Below, piece after piece: positions 1 to 6,763 of a stretch of 34,717 nt of DNA. The stretch is from MGOM01 sp035455265 (GTDB lineage Bacteria; Chloroflexota; Anaerolineae; Anaerolineales; E44-bin32). The position numbers and the translations under genes are program-made. The stretch covers positions 1 to 34,717 of the forward strand of contig DATIFK010000098.1 in the NCBI GenBank assembly GCA_035455265.1. Direction: 5' to 3'. Under the pieces are notes generated by a model. That model did not search any database, was not told where the DNA came from, and saw only the letters and a program-made list of their open reading frames with translations. Every line of letters begins with the position of its first letter. The first letter of the stretch is position 1.

Positions 1-137
1 CCGATCAGAATCTGACGGAAGAGATCGAGCGGCTTATCGACGGCGAACAGGGCGGCGATCAGGAGCGAGGCGCGCGCCACGGGCGAGAGGCGCAGGGCGC
101 GCCGGCGAAGCCAGCCGGTTCGAACAGCGTCAGCCAT
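1..137 (-). CDS. MurJ/MviN-type lipid II flippase, N-terminal fragment (cut by window edge)
   Basis: Only the first 45 codons lie in the window. The visible protein has a short basic N-terminus and then a hydrophobic stretch with the motif KPLDLFRQILIG. This resembles the first helix of MurJ/MviN-type flippases, which typically carry a LGLLRQ-like segment where the first transmembrane helix runs into a conserved arginine. Proteins of this family flip lipid-linked cell-wall precursors across the cytoplasmic membrane. The ATG overlaps the end of the upstream peptidase gene by eight bases, so the two genes are probably translated from one transcript. A related polysaccharide-export flippase of the MOP superfamily is the main alternative. 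The call rests on a short N-terminal segment only. Confidence 0.55.
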   Translation of the reverse strand, partial: MADAVRTGWLRRRALRLSPVARASLLIAALFAVDKPLDLFRQILI

Positions 138-1455
138 CGAGGCCCAGCAGGCGGAGTTGATACAACGCCGGCTCGAACCCATCGTGGTACGTCAGGGCCG
201 TCCGGAAGTCCGCGATGGCGCCGTCGGCGTCGCCGATGGCTTGGCGCGCCAGGCCGCGCCAGTAGTAGCTCTCCTCGAGGATCGGCTCGCTCATATTGCC
301 AAGCGTCTGTGTCGCCAGGTTGATCACATCGTAGTAGCGCCCGGAGTAGAAGTAGGCCCAGTACGGGCCGGTCTGGTACCACAGGATACGCCACGGGCGA
401 GTCTCGGGGTCGAGGATGGCGAGTTCGGCGTCGATACGGAAGGCCTCATCGTAGGCCGCCGCCGCACCGGCGTAGTCCTGTTCGTCAACCAGGTTGGTGC
501 CTCGGTTGAACCAGGCGAACAACTGATCACGGCCCTCGAGGGCGAAGATGTCATCGGAGGCTTTCTGGGCGGCGGCGACGATATTGGTCTTTTCATCGGC
601 GTCGGCGCCCAGGAGGGCGAGAACGTCCGACTCACGGTCGGGTGGGTACAGGATGATGTAGGTGAAGTTGAAGGCGCGCCAGTAGGACTCGAGTTCGGCG
701 TACGGGATCGGCAGATCGGATCCGATGTAGGAGTCCTGAGCGATGAAGCGGCCTCGGCCGTCATCGTAGCCGGTCAGGAGTTCGTAATGCCCCATCCAGC
801 CGTCGAAGCCAGGCCCCTCGAAACCCTTTTCGACCATGACCGGGAACCCGGCGGCGATGAGGGACTTGAGGCGATCGAGGTCGCCGCCCACGCGGACGAG
901 GGCGCGCAGCTCGGTCTGGTTGTCGACGAAGGCCTCCAGCTCGTAAGGCATAACGTTCTTGTCGCGAGGGTTGGGTTTGGTGTAGGCGGCAATCGGCCGC
1001 TGGTCGCCCTCCCAGCCCCAGTACGACAGCGCCATCGAGAGGGTGGCGGGGCCGCAGTTGTTGTACTTCTGGTATTCGTGGCGCGTGCCATGGAGTTCGA
1101 CGTGTTCCGGCACGGGTGTCGGCACGATGGTCGAGGTCGGGGTGGGGCTGGGAGGGGCCGTGGGGCCCGGGCTGGGCGTCGTCGTGGGTGTGGGGGTGAA
1201 GGCTGACAAGGTTTGCTGGACCATCGCCGCCAAAGTCGGGTTCGGTGTGAAGACCGATTCTTCGGGCGGAAACAGCGCGTAGAAGACCGCGGCGCGGGCT
1301 TCGGAGATGCGCCAGCCAAACCGCTCCTGGAACGAAGGCAGGTTGTAGACCCAGGCGCCCAGCCCCCCGCAGGCGATGAGCGCCAGGGGGATGAGCAGCC
1401 ACCAGCGGCGGCGCGCCTTCCTCATGGCCGTCGAACGACGGGGCGCCGTCAGCAT
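130..1455 (-). CDS. Membrane-anchored C39-like cysteine peptidase with C-terminal TPR region
   Basis: The 441-residue product has a basic N-terminus, one membrane helix at about residues 18-36 and a Thr/Pro-rich stalk at about 88-118. A C39-family (Peptidase_C39_2-like) papain-fold domain follows. The catalytic Cys is C134 in the motif NNCGPATL. A histidine in GHYELLTGYDD and an Asp in AQDSY complete the usual triad. Residues from about 310 to the end look like tetratricopeptide repeats (for example AIGDADGAIADFRTAL). The enzyme probably sits outside the membrane and cleaves or binds peptides; its substrate is unknown. I chose the ATG at 1455 because it forms TGATG with the stop of the upstream ECF gene, a translational-coupling arrangement. 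An internal ATG at 1425 (MRKARRRWW) is the alternative and would still keep the anchor. Confidence 0.85.
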   Translation of the reverse strand: MLTAPRRSTAMRKARRRWWLLIPLALIACGGLGAWVYNLPSFQERFGWRISEARAAVFYALFPPEESVFTPNPTLAAMVQQTLSAFTPTPTTTPSPGPTAPPSPTPTSTIVPTPVPEHVELHGTRHEYQKYNNCGPATLSMALSYWGWEGDQRPIAAYTKPNPRDKNVMPYELEAFVDNQTELRALVRVGGDLDRLKSLIAAGFPVMVEKGFEGPGFDGWMGHYELLTGYDDGRGRFIAQDSYIGSDLPIPYAELESYWRAFNFTYIILYPPDRESDVLALLGADADEKTNIVAAAQKASDDIFALEGRDQLFAWFNRGTNLVDEQDYAGAAAAYDEAFRIDAELAILDPETRPWRILWYQTGPYWAYFYSGRYYDVINLATQTLGNMSEPILEESYYWRGLARQAIGDADGAIADFRTALTYHDGFEPALYQLRLLGLDG

Positions 1456-2231
1456 CAGGCCGGTTCCCACGCGACGTGCGCCCGCCGGCGGAAACGGTCC
1501 AGCACTCGCAGCAGCGACGGTCCCAGGACCAGCAGCAGGACGAAGTTGCCGATGGAACGCATCGTGTCCCAGGCCAGGGATGTCACCAAGTAGTAGCGGG
1601 CGTAGCGCGTCAGCGTCGCCCCCAGGCCGAGACCCGGCTGCCAACTGATGTCGGGCGCTCCCAGCGCGTACGGCCAGAAGTACAGATTCGTCAGCGCGCC
1701 GAAGACCCATCCCCACACGGCGGCGTAGACAGCCAATCCCCAGATGCCCGCCTTCTTCGGCAGAAACGCAGCGCCCAGGCCAACCCAACCGGCGGCGAGC
1801 ATCTGGTAGGGAGTCCACGGGCCGAGCCCGCCGGGGCTGACCGGATCGGACACGAGCAGGGTCAGGGCCCCCATCAGGAAGCCCAACCGCGCTCCGAAGA
1901 CGGCCCCGACCAGGGTGATCAGGAGGAAGACGGGGGAGAAGCCTCCCGGCAGCGGAACCAGATTGTCGACCACGCGCAGCGCCGCATTCAAACCGACCAG
2001 CGTACCGAGCATGGCGACGGTATGCGCCGTGAGACCCTCCTGGGCCTCACTGAGCAGCGCCAGGAGGATGAGGGCCAGCGCACCGCTGAACAGAAACAGC
2101 GCCGGCCTGATCTGGCTTGGGTCCATGCGCGCCGGGGCCCAGAACGGATACGCGAACGCCAGCGCACCCGCCAGGGACAACGCCGCGAACAGGAAATTCG
2201 CCGGCGTCCAGCGCCGGCCGAGGAACGTCAT
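1455..2231 (-). CDS. ECF-type transporter S component-like membrane protein
   Basis: The product has 258 residues, about six hydrophobic helices and no soluble domain. The central segment FLLITLVGAVFGARLGFLMG, followed by GGLGPWTPYQMLAAGWVG, is typical of substrate-specific (S) components of energy-coupling-factor importers, including the CbrT/cobalamin-like group. S components bind a vitamin or metal in the membrane and work with a shared EcfA/A'/T energizing module, which is not in this window. The gene is the first of a coupled run with the C39-like peptidase and the flippase. The ligand cannot be read from sequence alone. A general membrane protein with only distant ECF resemblance is the alternative. 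Confidence 0.7.
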   Translation of the reverse strand: MTFLGRRWTPANFLFAALSLAGALAFAYPFWAPARMDPSQIRPALFLFSGALALILLALLSEAQEGLTAHTVAMLGTLVGLNAALRVVDNLVPLPGGFSPVFLLITLVGAVFGARLGFLMGALTLLVSDPVSPGGLGPWTPYQMLAAGWVGLGAAFLPKKAGIWGLAVYAAVWGWVFGALTNLYFWPYALGAPDISWQPGLGLGATLTRYARYYLVTSLAWDTMRSIGNFVLLLVLGPSLLRVLDRFRRRAHVAWEPA

Positions 2232-2502
2232 CCGTTTCGTCCTGTTGCCACGACCGGCGCCAGCTCATCCGCGATACGAATTGGTGGCAGGAAGATCGGA
2301 GTGAGACGAGGGCCCGGCCGGGGAGTGCGCGGCAGTATACCAGCCTTCAGCGGTCAGTGGTCCGCGGTCAGGGGGTCAGGCGTGTATCGGCAGTGGCGTC
2401 CAGTTCACGTCATGGCGAGCCGCCCTGCGTGTGGTCGATGGTTGACGGCTGACCGCTACCAGCAGGAATTCGGGTGCGCGCAGAGGGCGCTATAATCGAT
2501 TC
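2232..2502. repeat. Intergenic region with degenerate TGAC/GTCA-type repeats
   Basis: This 271-bp spacer lies between the divergent ECF and LysM genes. From about 2349 to 2376 it carries CAGCGGTCAGTGGTCCGCGG-type words, and from about 2432 to 2460 more GGTTGACGGCTGACCGC-like words. The same loose motif family recurs at 8868-9057 and 23492-23565. I see no additional ORF with a ribosome-binding site here. The only promoter-like element is the TATAAT at its right end. Confidence 0.45.
2491..2496 (+). promoter_or_regulatory. Leaderless-type -10 box for the LysM gene
   Basis: A perfect TATAAT ends seven bases before the ATG at 2503. Transcription would therefore begin at or next to the start codon, leaving no room for a Shine-Dalgarno site, and none is visible. 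No clear -35 hexamer is present at 16-18 bp spacing. Confidence 0.55.
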
Positions 2503-3312
2503 ATGAGCACGCGCATGACCTACGGCGCGGGTGGGCTCCTCGTCCTGGCGGCGGTGGCCGCTCTGGCCATCGCTGCGGTTCCGCCATCTCCGGACGTCCC
2601 GAAGCAGGCGAACTTTGTCACACCCACCCCGGGGCCCGACGGCAAGATCATCTACATCGTCCAGCAAGACGACGTCCTGTGGACGATCGCCGCCTTGAGC
2701 GGGAAGTCCGTCGAGGAGATCATGGCGCTCAACGGTCTCCAGGCCGGTGACGTGTTGCGGCCGGGGATGCAGTTGCTCCTTGGGTTCGGGGGGCCGGTGC
2801 TGCCGACGACGCCTCCCGACCTGCGTCCGACGGCGACGCTGGTGCCGCCGACCCCAACGGCAGTCTTCGGGGTGGGCGACGTTTGCGTGCTGCTGTTCGA
2901 AGACAGCAACGGCAACGCCGTGCTGGATGAAGGCGAGCCGCCTCTACCTGGCGGCGAGATCAGCGTCTCCGAGCTGTCCGGCACACTCGCCGGCGAACAC
3001 ACGACGGATGTCAGTCCCACGGGTTATTGCTTTGCGAATCTGCAGAACGGGGACTACAACGTCAGCGCCGCAGCGCCGACCGACTACAATCCAACGACCA
3101 CGATGAACGTCCCCGTTCGGCTGCAACCCGGCGACGTCCACTACATCGAATTTGGGGCACAACCCAGCTCGGCGCTGGGAGGAGGGGCCGGCGGAGCGGG
3201 GGGACGCTCGACCCTGTTAGGCGCCGTCGGCGCGGCACTGCTCCTGACGGCCGGAGCGCTCGGGTATTTCGCGCTGCGCTATAGCCGGCATTCCCCTATT
3301 GGTTTGCGCTAG
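2503..3312 (+). CDS. LysM-domain surface protein with SdrD-like B domain and C-terminal membrane helix
   Basis: The 269-residue protein starts with a signal-anchor helix (about residues 8-26). A LysM peptidoglycan- or glycan-binding domain follows at about 49-94, including DDVLWTIAALSG and MALNGL. A Pro/Thr-rich linker runs to about residue 122. A beta-rich segment from about 128 to 215, with LLFEDSNGNAVLDEGEPPLP, has the Asp/Asn-rich calcium-loop look of SdrD-type B or prealbumin-like domains. A Gly-rich spacer and a second hydrophobic helix (about 237-257) end the chain. It is probably displayed outside the cell and attached to wall or sheath material. No catalytic domain is present, so it is likely structural or adhesive. 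The start is set by the unusual leaderless promoter. Confidence 0.85.
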   Translation: MSTRMTYGAGGLLVLAAVAALAIAAVPPSPDVPKQANFVTPTPGPDGKIIYIVQQDDVLWTIAALSGKSVEEIMALNGLQAGDVLRPGMQLLLGFGGPVLPTTPPDLRPTATLVPPTPTAVFGVGDVCVLLFEDSNGNAVLDEGEPPLPGGEISVSELSGTLAGEHTTDVSPTGYCFANLQNGDYNVSAAAPTDYNPTTTMNVPVRLQPGDVHYIEFGAQPSSALGGGAGGAGGRSTLLGAVGAALLLTAGALGYFALRYSRHSPIGLR

Positions 3313-3337
3313 TCGTACGGAGGCCCACGATTACGCG

Positions 3338-3442
3338 GCCCAAAAGGCTGCGGCTACCTCGACGCGCGCGGTGGGATCCGGCCGGCGCAGGCTTTGGCTT
3401 GCGACCAAGCAGCCCAAAGGCTGCGGCTACCTCGACGCGCGC
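3338..3442. repeat. Direct repeat pair spanning the 3' end of the aminotransferase gene
   Basis: The 24-bp sequence GGCTGCGGCTACCTCGACGC plus GCGC occurs at 3346-3369 and again at 3419-3442, each preceded by GCCCAAA(A). The second copy contains the last four codons and the TAG stop of the aminotransferase gene on the minus strand. The copies are 73 bp apart. They may mark a small duplication or a dispersed intergenic repeat that supplies the coding end. Confidence 0.8.
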
Positions 3443-4545
3443 AGCAGCTCTTCGAGTGCAGCCAGAAGGGTCAGCACGTTCTCCGGCCGGCTCGAGTGGC
3501 CCATCAGGCCGATGCGCCAGACCTTGCCGGCGAGGGGGCCGAAGCCGCCGGCGATCTCGATCCCGAAGCGGTCGAGCAGCTGACGGCGCAGCGCGGCCTC
3601 GTCCCAGGTCCCGGGCAGGCGGGGAGTGGACAGGGTCGTCAGGCGCAGAGGCTCGGTAATGAGGAGCGGCAGGTCCATCTCCTCCAGGCCATGCCAAAGC
3701 CGAGTGGCGTTGTCGCGGTGGCGCGCGTAGCGCGCCTCGAGCCCCTCTTCGAGGGCGAGGCGCAGCGCCTCCCTGAGCGCATAGGCGGTGCTGATCGGCG
3801 CGGTGTGGTGATAGGCCGGCTTGTCGCCCCAATAGCGGTCCAGCAGCGCCAGATCGAAGTAGAAGACCGGCGGCGGTGTGCGGCGGCGGCCGATGACCTC
3901 GCGTGCCCGCGCGCCGACGGTGATCGGCGCCAGTCCCGGCGGAGCCGAGAGCGCCTTCTGGGATGCGCCGTAGGCGACGTCGACGTCCCAACTGTCGACC
4001 TCCACCGGAATCCCTCCCAAGGAGGTGACGCAATCGAGGACGAGCAGCGCGCCGTGCCGATGGCAGATCTCGCTGATGGCGGCGATGTCCGGCTGTAGCG
4101 CTCCAGTCGAGGTCTCGGCATGGACCAGCGTCACGACTTTGGCCGGCCGGCGGCCCAGCGCCTCGTCGATCGCCTCGGGCTCGAAGACCGTGCCCCAGGC
4201 GCGCTCGAGACGCTCGACCACGGCGCCGTAGCGACGGGCGATCTCGGCCAGGCGGTCGCCGAAGTAGCCGTGAACGCAGGCCAGGACGGCGTCTCCGGGC
4301 TCGATCAAGTTGCTGAGGGCCGCCTCCATGGCGGACGTCCCCGTCCCAGAGACGGCCATCGTCCACTCGTTGTGAGTCTGGAACACCTGGCGAAGCATCT
4401 GGCGGATGTCGCCCAGGACCCGGAGGAAATCCGGATCGAGGTGGCCCACCAGGGGCGTCGCCATGGCGCGCAGGACGCGCGGCGGCACCATGCTGGGCCC
4501 GGGTCCGAGCAGCAGGCGAGGGGGAATGTTCAATTCATTGAGCAT
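3427..4545 (-). CDS. Class V aminotransferase (alanine/serine-glyoxylate or serine-pyruvate type)
   Basis: This 372-residue PLP enzyme begins LLLGPGPSMVPPRVL, the N-terminal signature of the alanine-glyoxylate/serine-pyruvate aminotransferase branch of class V. The SGTGTSAMEAAL segment binds the cofactor phosphate. LVLDCVTSLGG holds the Asp that contacts the pyridine nitrogen. The Schiff-base lysine is K197 in GASQKAL. The C-terminal GLMGHSSRPENV motif is also typical. Such enzymes move the amino group of alanine or serine to glyoxylate or pyruvate in photorespiratory, serine-cycle or glyoxylate-detoxification metabolism. The exact substrate is not certain. I chose the ATG at 4545 because homologues start just before the GPGP motif; the frame is open for 18 more codons upstream. 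The gene stands alone, with a repeat at its 3' end. Confidence 0.92.
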   Translation of the reverse strand: MLNELNIPPRLLLGPGPSMVPPRVLRAMATPLVGHLDPDFLRVLGDIRQMLRQVFQTHNEWTMAVSGTGTSAMEAALSNLIEPGDAVLACVHGYFGDRLAEIARRYGAVVERLERAWGTVFEPEAIDEALGRRPAKVVTLVHAETSTGALQPDIAAISEICHRHGALLVLDCVTSLGGIPVEVDSWDVDVAYGASQKALSAPPGLAPITVGARAREVIGRRRTPPPVFYFDLALLDRYWGDKPAYHHTAPISTAYALREALRLALEEGLEARYARHRDNATRLWHGLEEMDLPLLITEPLRLTTLSTPRLPGTWDEAALRRQLLDRFGIEIAGGFGPLAGKVWRIGLMGHSSRPENVLTLLAALEELLRASR

Positions 4546-4647
4546 GTGGGTGTCCCGAGGTCGGTGGTGGGAAAGGGGCGGCGAAAGGCAAGGGGCCACG
4601 CCTCCCGCATCACTCTACGCCCGACCTCGGCGGCGGGCAAGCGCGAC

Positions 4648-4678
4648 GGCGAGCCCTTGCCCTGGGCGAGGGCTCGCC
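4648..4678. terminator. Inverted repeat downstream of the small membrane protein gene
   Basis: GGCGAGCCCT (4648-4657) and AGGGCTCGCC (4669-4678) form a perfect 10-bp stem around an 11-nt loop. It lies between the end of the membrane gene at 4702 and the aminotransferase start. There is no T-tract, so it could be a factor-independent terminator of weak type or an intergenic palindrome. Confidence 0.4.
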
Positions 4679-4701
4679 ACCACCAGGGCCGAGCACGGAG
4701 T

Positions 4702-5223
4702 CTAGAAGGCCAGGTATCGCGCCGTCGCCATGGCGGCGACGGTCACGACCAGGAGCAGGGCCACCCATCGCCCTCCGGCGCGCAAGGTGGCCTGCAGTCG
4801 CTGGACTTCCTGTGCCTGCGCCGTCGTCGGAGGGCCGCCCGAGCGGGCGATCTCCCCGCCGAGCCTCTCGAGGCGTCGGCTGGCGCGAAACTGGACGGTG
4901 AATCCGATCACGGCGGCCGCGATCCCCGCCGCTCCGCCGATGGTCAGCGTCAGGCCGGTCCCCGTCGAAATCCAAGCAGGATTCAGCCCGCCGGAATCGA
5001 TCCAGAAAAGCCACAGTCCGGCGAGCGTCGCCAGGGCGGCGGCCATCCCCATCGCCATCGAGTAGCGGGTGTGGGAGGCCAGGTTCTGCATAACCCGGCC
5101 GCCCTCCGGTCCAGACCGGCGGATGGCCGGTTCGAAGAACCCGGCCAGGGCCATGGCCGATCCCGCCCAGAACACTCCGGCGAAGATGTGGACCAATCGC
5201 AGGACCAATACAATCCCAGGCAT
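4702..5223 (-). CDS. Small integral membrane protein (DUF2269/CopD-like)
   Basis: The product has 173 residues and four hydrophobic helices, at about residues 5-25, 50-72, 83-105 and 153-170. It contains LRLVHIFAGVFWAGSAM near the N-terminus. A His-Ile-Phe-(A/G)-(G/A) first helix of this kind is common in CopD-, DUF2269- and hemoprotein-like small membrane proteins, where the His may bind heme or metal. A soluble charged segment (about 114-150) separates the last two helices. No enzyme motif is visible. The gene is on the same strand as the DUF2277 gene, 129 bp downstream of it, and has a palindrome in its own upstream region. The function is unknown; the family suggestion is tentative. Confidence 0.65.
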   Translation of the reverse strand: MPGIVLVLRLVHIFAGVFWAGSAMALAGFFEPAIRRSGPEGGRVMQNLASHTRYSMAMGMAAALATLAGLWLFWIDSGGLNPAWISTGTGLTLTIGGAAGIAAAVIGFTVQFRASRRLERLGGEIARSGGPPTTAQAQEVQRLQATLRAGGRWVALLLVVTVAAMATARYLAF

Positions 5224-5256
5224 TCCACCCTCCGGGACCGCGACGGCATCGCGGCC

Positions 5257-5270
5257 GGGTTCTAGAACCC
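5257..5270. promoter_or_regulatory. 14-bp perfect palindrome upstream of the small membrane protein gene
   Basis: GGGTTCTAGAACCC is its own reverse complement and lies 33 bp before the start codon at 5223. On the minus strand it contains a TAGAAC that could serve as a -10 box. It may therefore be an operator overlapping the promoter. Confidence 0.4.
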
Positions 5271-5352
5271 CGCCGAGGGCTCGGGGCCGCGAGGTTTCGT
5301 TGTCGGGGGGAAGCAGGCGCCGCTTGGCCGCTTCCTTGGGGTGTCGCCCCGG

Positions 5353-5586
5353 TCAGCGGCTCCGGGACGCAGAGGCGGCCGGCTCCGGGCCGGGGGTCAG
5401 TCTCTCGAGCAGCCGGCGTGTCGATCCGGCGATCTCGTCGACGGCCTGGTCGAACGCCGCGGCGTTGCGCCTGGCAGGGACTCGATAGCCGGACACCTTG
5501 CGGACGAACTGGAGCGCCGCCAGGTGCAGCTCGTCCTCCGACGGGAAGGAATCTGCTTGACGCAGTCTCTTGATGTTCCGGCACAT
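5353..5586 (-). CDS. DUF2277 family protein
   Basis: This 77-residue protein begins MCRNIKRLRQ and continues LHLAALQFVRKVSGYRVPAR. The segments MCRNIK, ALQ(F/Y)VRK(V/I)SG(Y/F)R and AFDQAVDEIA are the hallmarks of the short DUF2277 family, which has no known function. The chain is predicted to be helical and soluble. The conserved Cys2 next to basic residues is notable and could take part in metal or thiol chemistry, but nothing is established. The gene follows the multi-helix membrane gene with a gap of 39 bp, so the two are probably co-transcribed. The last 15 residues are Ala/Ser/Arg-rich and less conserved. Confidence 0.85.
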   Translation of the reverse strand: MCRNIKRLRQADSFPSEDELHLAALQFVRKVSGYRVPARRNAAAFDQAVDEIAGSTRRLLERLTPGPEPAASASRSR

Positions 5587-5625
5587 TCGAGGGACCTCCC
5601 GTGTGGAGACGGCTGGTTGGCGGCC

Positions 5626-6333
5626 TCAGGTCGTGGCCGTGGATGGGGCCGCCTCGGGCATGCGGCGGCTGCTGACGATGTAGCCCGAGAAGATGACCGC
5701 CACCGCCGCCAACTCGCTGATGCGGAACAGCCCGGGCCCACCCAGGACGCCCAGGCTGTGGGCGCTGGCGGCGATCAAGCCGCCGATGGCGATCATGCCG
5801 ATACCGAAGGCGCGCGCTCCGGAGATGCCGTGGGCACGCAACTGCCACAACGAGTACAGGGCCGATCCGACGAAAGCCAGTGTGCCGAGAATGTTGGCCA
5901 GGATGACGAACAACCGCACCGGGATCATCGGGAAGACCTTGACGTCGACGAAGCCCAAGGCATCGGTGCGACTCAACATGGACGGATCCACCGGATAGGA
6001 GAACACGCCGGCCAGTCCGGCGAGCGACAGCGCCCCGATGATGAGGAGGTAGAGGCGAGCCAGGCGCGCCGGAGATGTCAGGTGAAGCGATCCGGCCCCC
6101 AGCCAGGCGGCGACCATGAGCGCCCCGCAGGCGTAGTACAGGCGATAGGTCACCGGACTCCAGGCACCCTGGTAGGCGGCGACCGTCTCGGCCGCGACGG
6201 CCACCGTCCAGACGAGCAGGGCCGCCGACCACAAGAGCTGATGCGGGCGGCGCCGGACCACCCACTGGGCGGCGACGACCAGGGTGAAGGCTGCGCTGAC
6301 GACCAGGTCGAGTGTGGACAAGGCGAGGGCCAT
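5626..6333 (-). CDS. Seven-helix-like integral membrane protein of unknown function
   Basis: The 235-residue product is almost entirely hydrophobic, with about seven helices separated by short loops, including QLLWSAALLVWTVAVAAET and RLYYACGALMVAAWLGAGSL. I see no catalytic motif and no soluble domain. I chose the ATG at 6333 because GGAGGAG sits about eight bases upstream on the minus strand. The frame continues open upstream without a better site. Proteins of this shape are common in Chloroflexota and Actinomycetota and carry no assigned role. Its stop is 39 bp before the DUF2277 gene, so the two are a likely transcription unit. Confidence 0.7.
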   Translation of the reverse strand: MALALSTLDLVVSAAFTLVVAAQWVVRRRPHQLLWSAALLVWTVAVAAETVAAYQGAWSPVTYRLYYACGALMVAAWLGAGSLHLTSPARLARLYLLIIGALSLAGLAGVFSYPVDPSMLSRTDALGFVDVKVFPMIPVRLFVILANILGTLAFVGSALYSLWQLRAHGISGARAFGIGMIAIGGLIAASAHSLGVLGGPGLFRISELAAVAVIFSGYIVSSRRMPEAAPSTATT

Positions 6334-6464
6334 CGGTGGGCTCCTCCGGGGTTGGCGTGCCGGAACGGTAACGCTGAACGACCGCACCGTCAACGGCCGG
6401 CAGCCGGGCTTCCCCATGAACTTACAGACAGTCTACAGTCCGCCCGCGAACGCCGGACGAAATC

Positions 6465-6546
6465 TAGAATGGAGGCCATAGAGCCGGCGCGACGTCCGCG
6501 CGACCCAAAGTTGAAAAGCGAGGCCTTCTGCCGCCGCCTCGCTTTT
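6465..6546 (+). ncRNA. Possible short transcript: TAGAAT box followed by orphan terminator
   Basis: A TAGAAT at 6465-6470 could start a transcript near 6477. A GCGCG/CGCGC hairpin follows at about 6487-6502, and a perfect terminator stem with a T-run ends at 6546. No protein-coding gene on this strand lies upstream of the terminator within the window segment. The missing -35 hexamer weakens the call. Confidence 0.3.
6514..6546. terminator. Rho-independent terminator hairpin, symmetric
   Basis: AAAAGCGAGGC (6514-6524) pairs perfectly with GCCTCGCTTTT (6536-6546) around an 11-nt loop. The 3' arm ends in TTTT on the plus strand, and because the stem is symmetric it also ends in TTTT on the minus strand. 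It lies just before the cyclase promoter and may insulate it from the left. Confidence 0.75.
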
Positions 6547-6562
6547 CCGTTTCGAAGGCCGA

Positions 6563-6592
6563 TTGCGCGTCGCAGCGGGGAGACCGTATACT
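6563..6592 (+). promoter_or_regulatory. Sigma-70-type promoter for the diguanylate cyclase gene
   Basis: TTGCGC (6563-6568) and TATACT (6587-6592) are separated by 18 bp. Transcription would start near 6599, placing the 45-bp repeat pair at 6615-6704 inside the 5' untranslated leader. Confidence 0.55.
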
Positions 6593-6614
6593 AGTCAGGT
6601 CCTCGGGCGCCTAA

Positions 6615-6704
6615 ACCCCAGCGCCCACCGCGGTCCGCACGAAAGAAGGCGCTGGGGTGACCCCAACGCCCACCGCGGTCCGCACGAAGGAAGGCGCTGG
6701 GGTG
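6615..6704. repeat. Two-copy 45-bp tandem palindromic repeat in the cyclase leader
   Basis: Two 45-bp units start at 6615 and 6660. In the first, CCCCAGCGCC (6616-6625) pairs perfectly with GGCGCTGGGG (6648-6657) around a 22-nt loop that contains TCCGCACGAA. The second copy has one arm mismatch. The junction reads GGGGTGACCCC. The unit shares its core and layout with the four-copy array at 31395-31568. Confidence 0.85.
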
Positions 6705-6763
6705 ACCCGATGGGGGCCGGGCCGAGGCACCGAGCCGACTACCGCTCGAAGGTGCTTTCGCCG

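Noticed and set aside
4610..6265. 551-codon frame spanning several minus-strand genes
   Set aside because: It crosses the small membrane, DUF2277 and seven-helix genes in a different phase, and its translation is Arg/Gly-rich without motifs.
6563..6763. Upstream extension of the diguanylate cyclase reading frame through the repeats
   Set aside because: The frame is open only because the repeat length is a multiple of three. The peptide is a repeat translation (HRGPHE...RRWGDP), and the region overlaps a promoter and leader.
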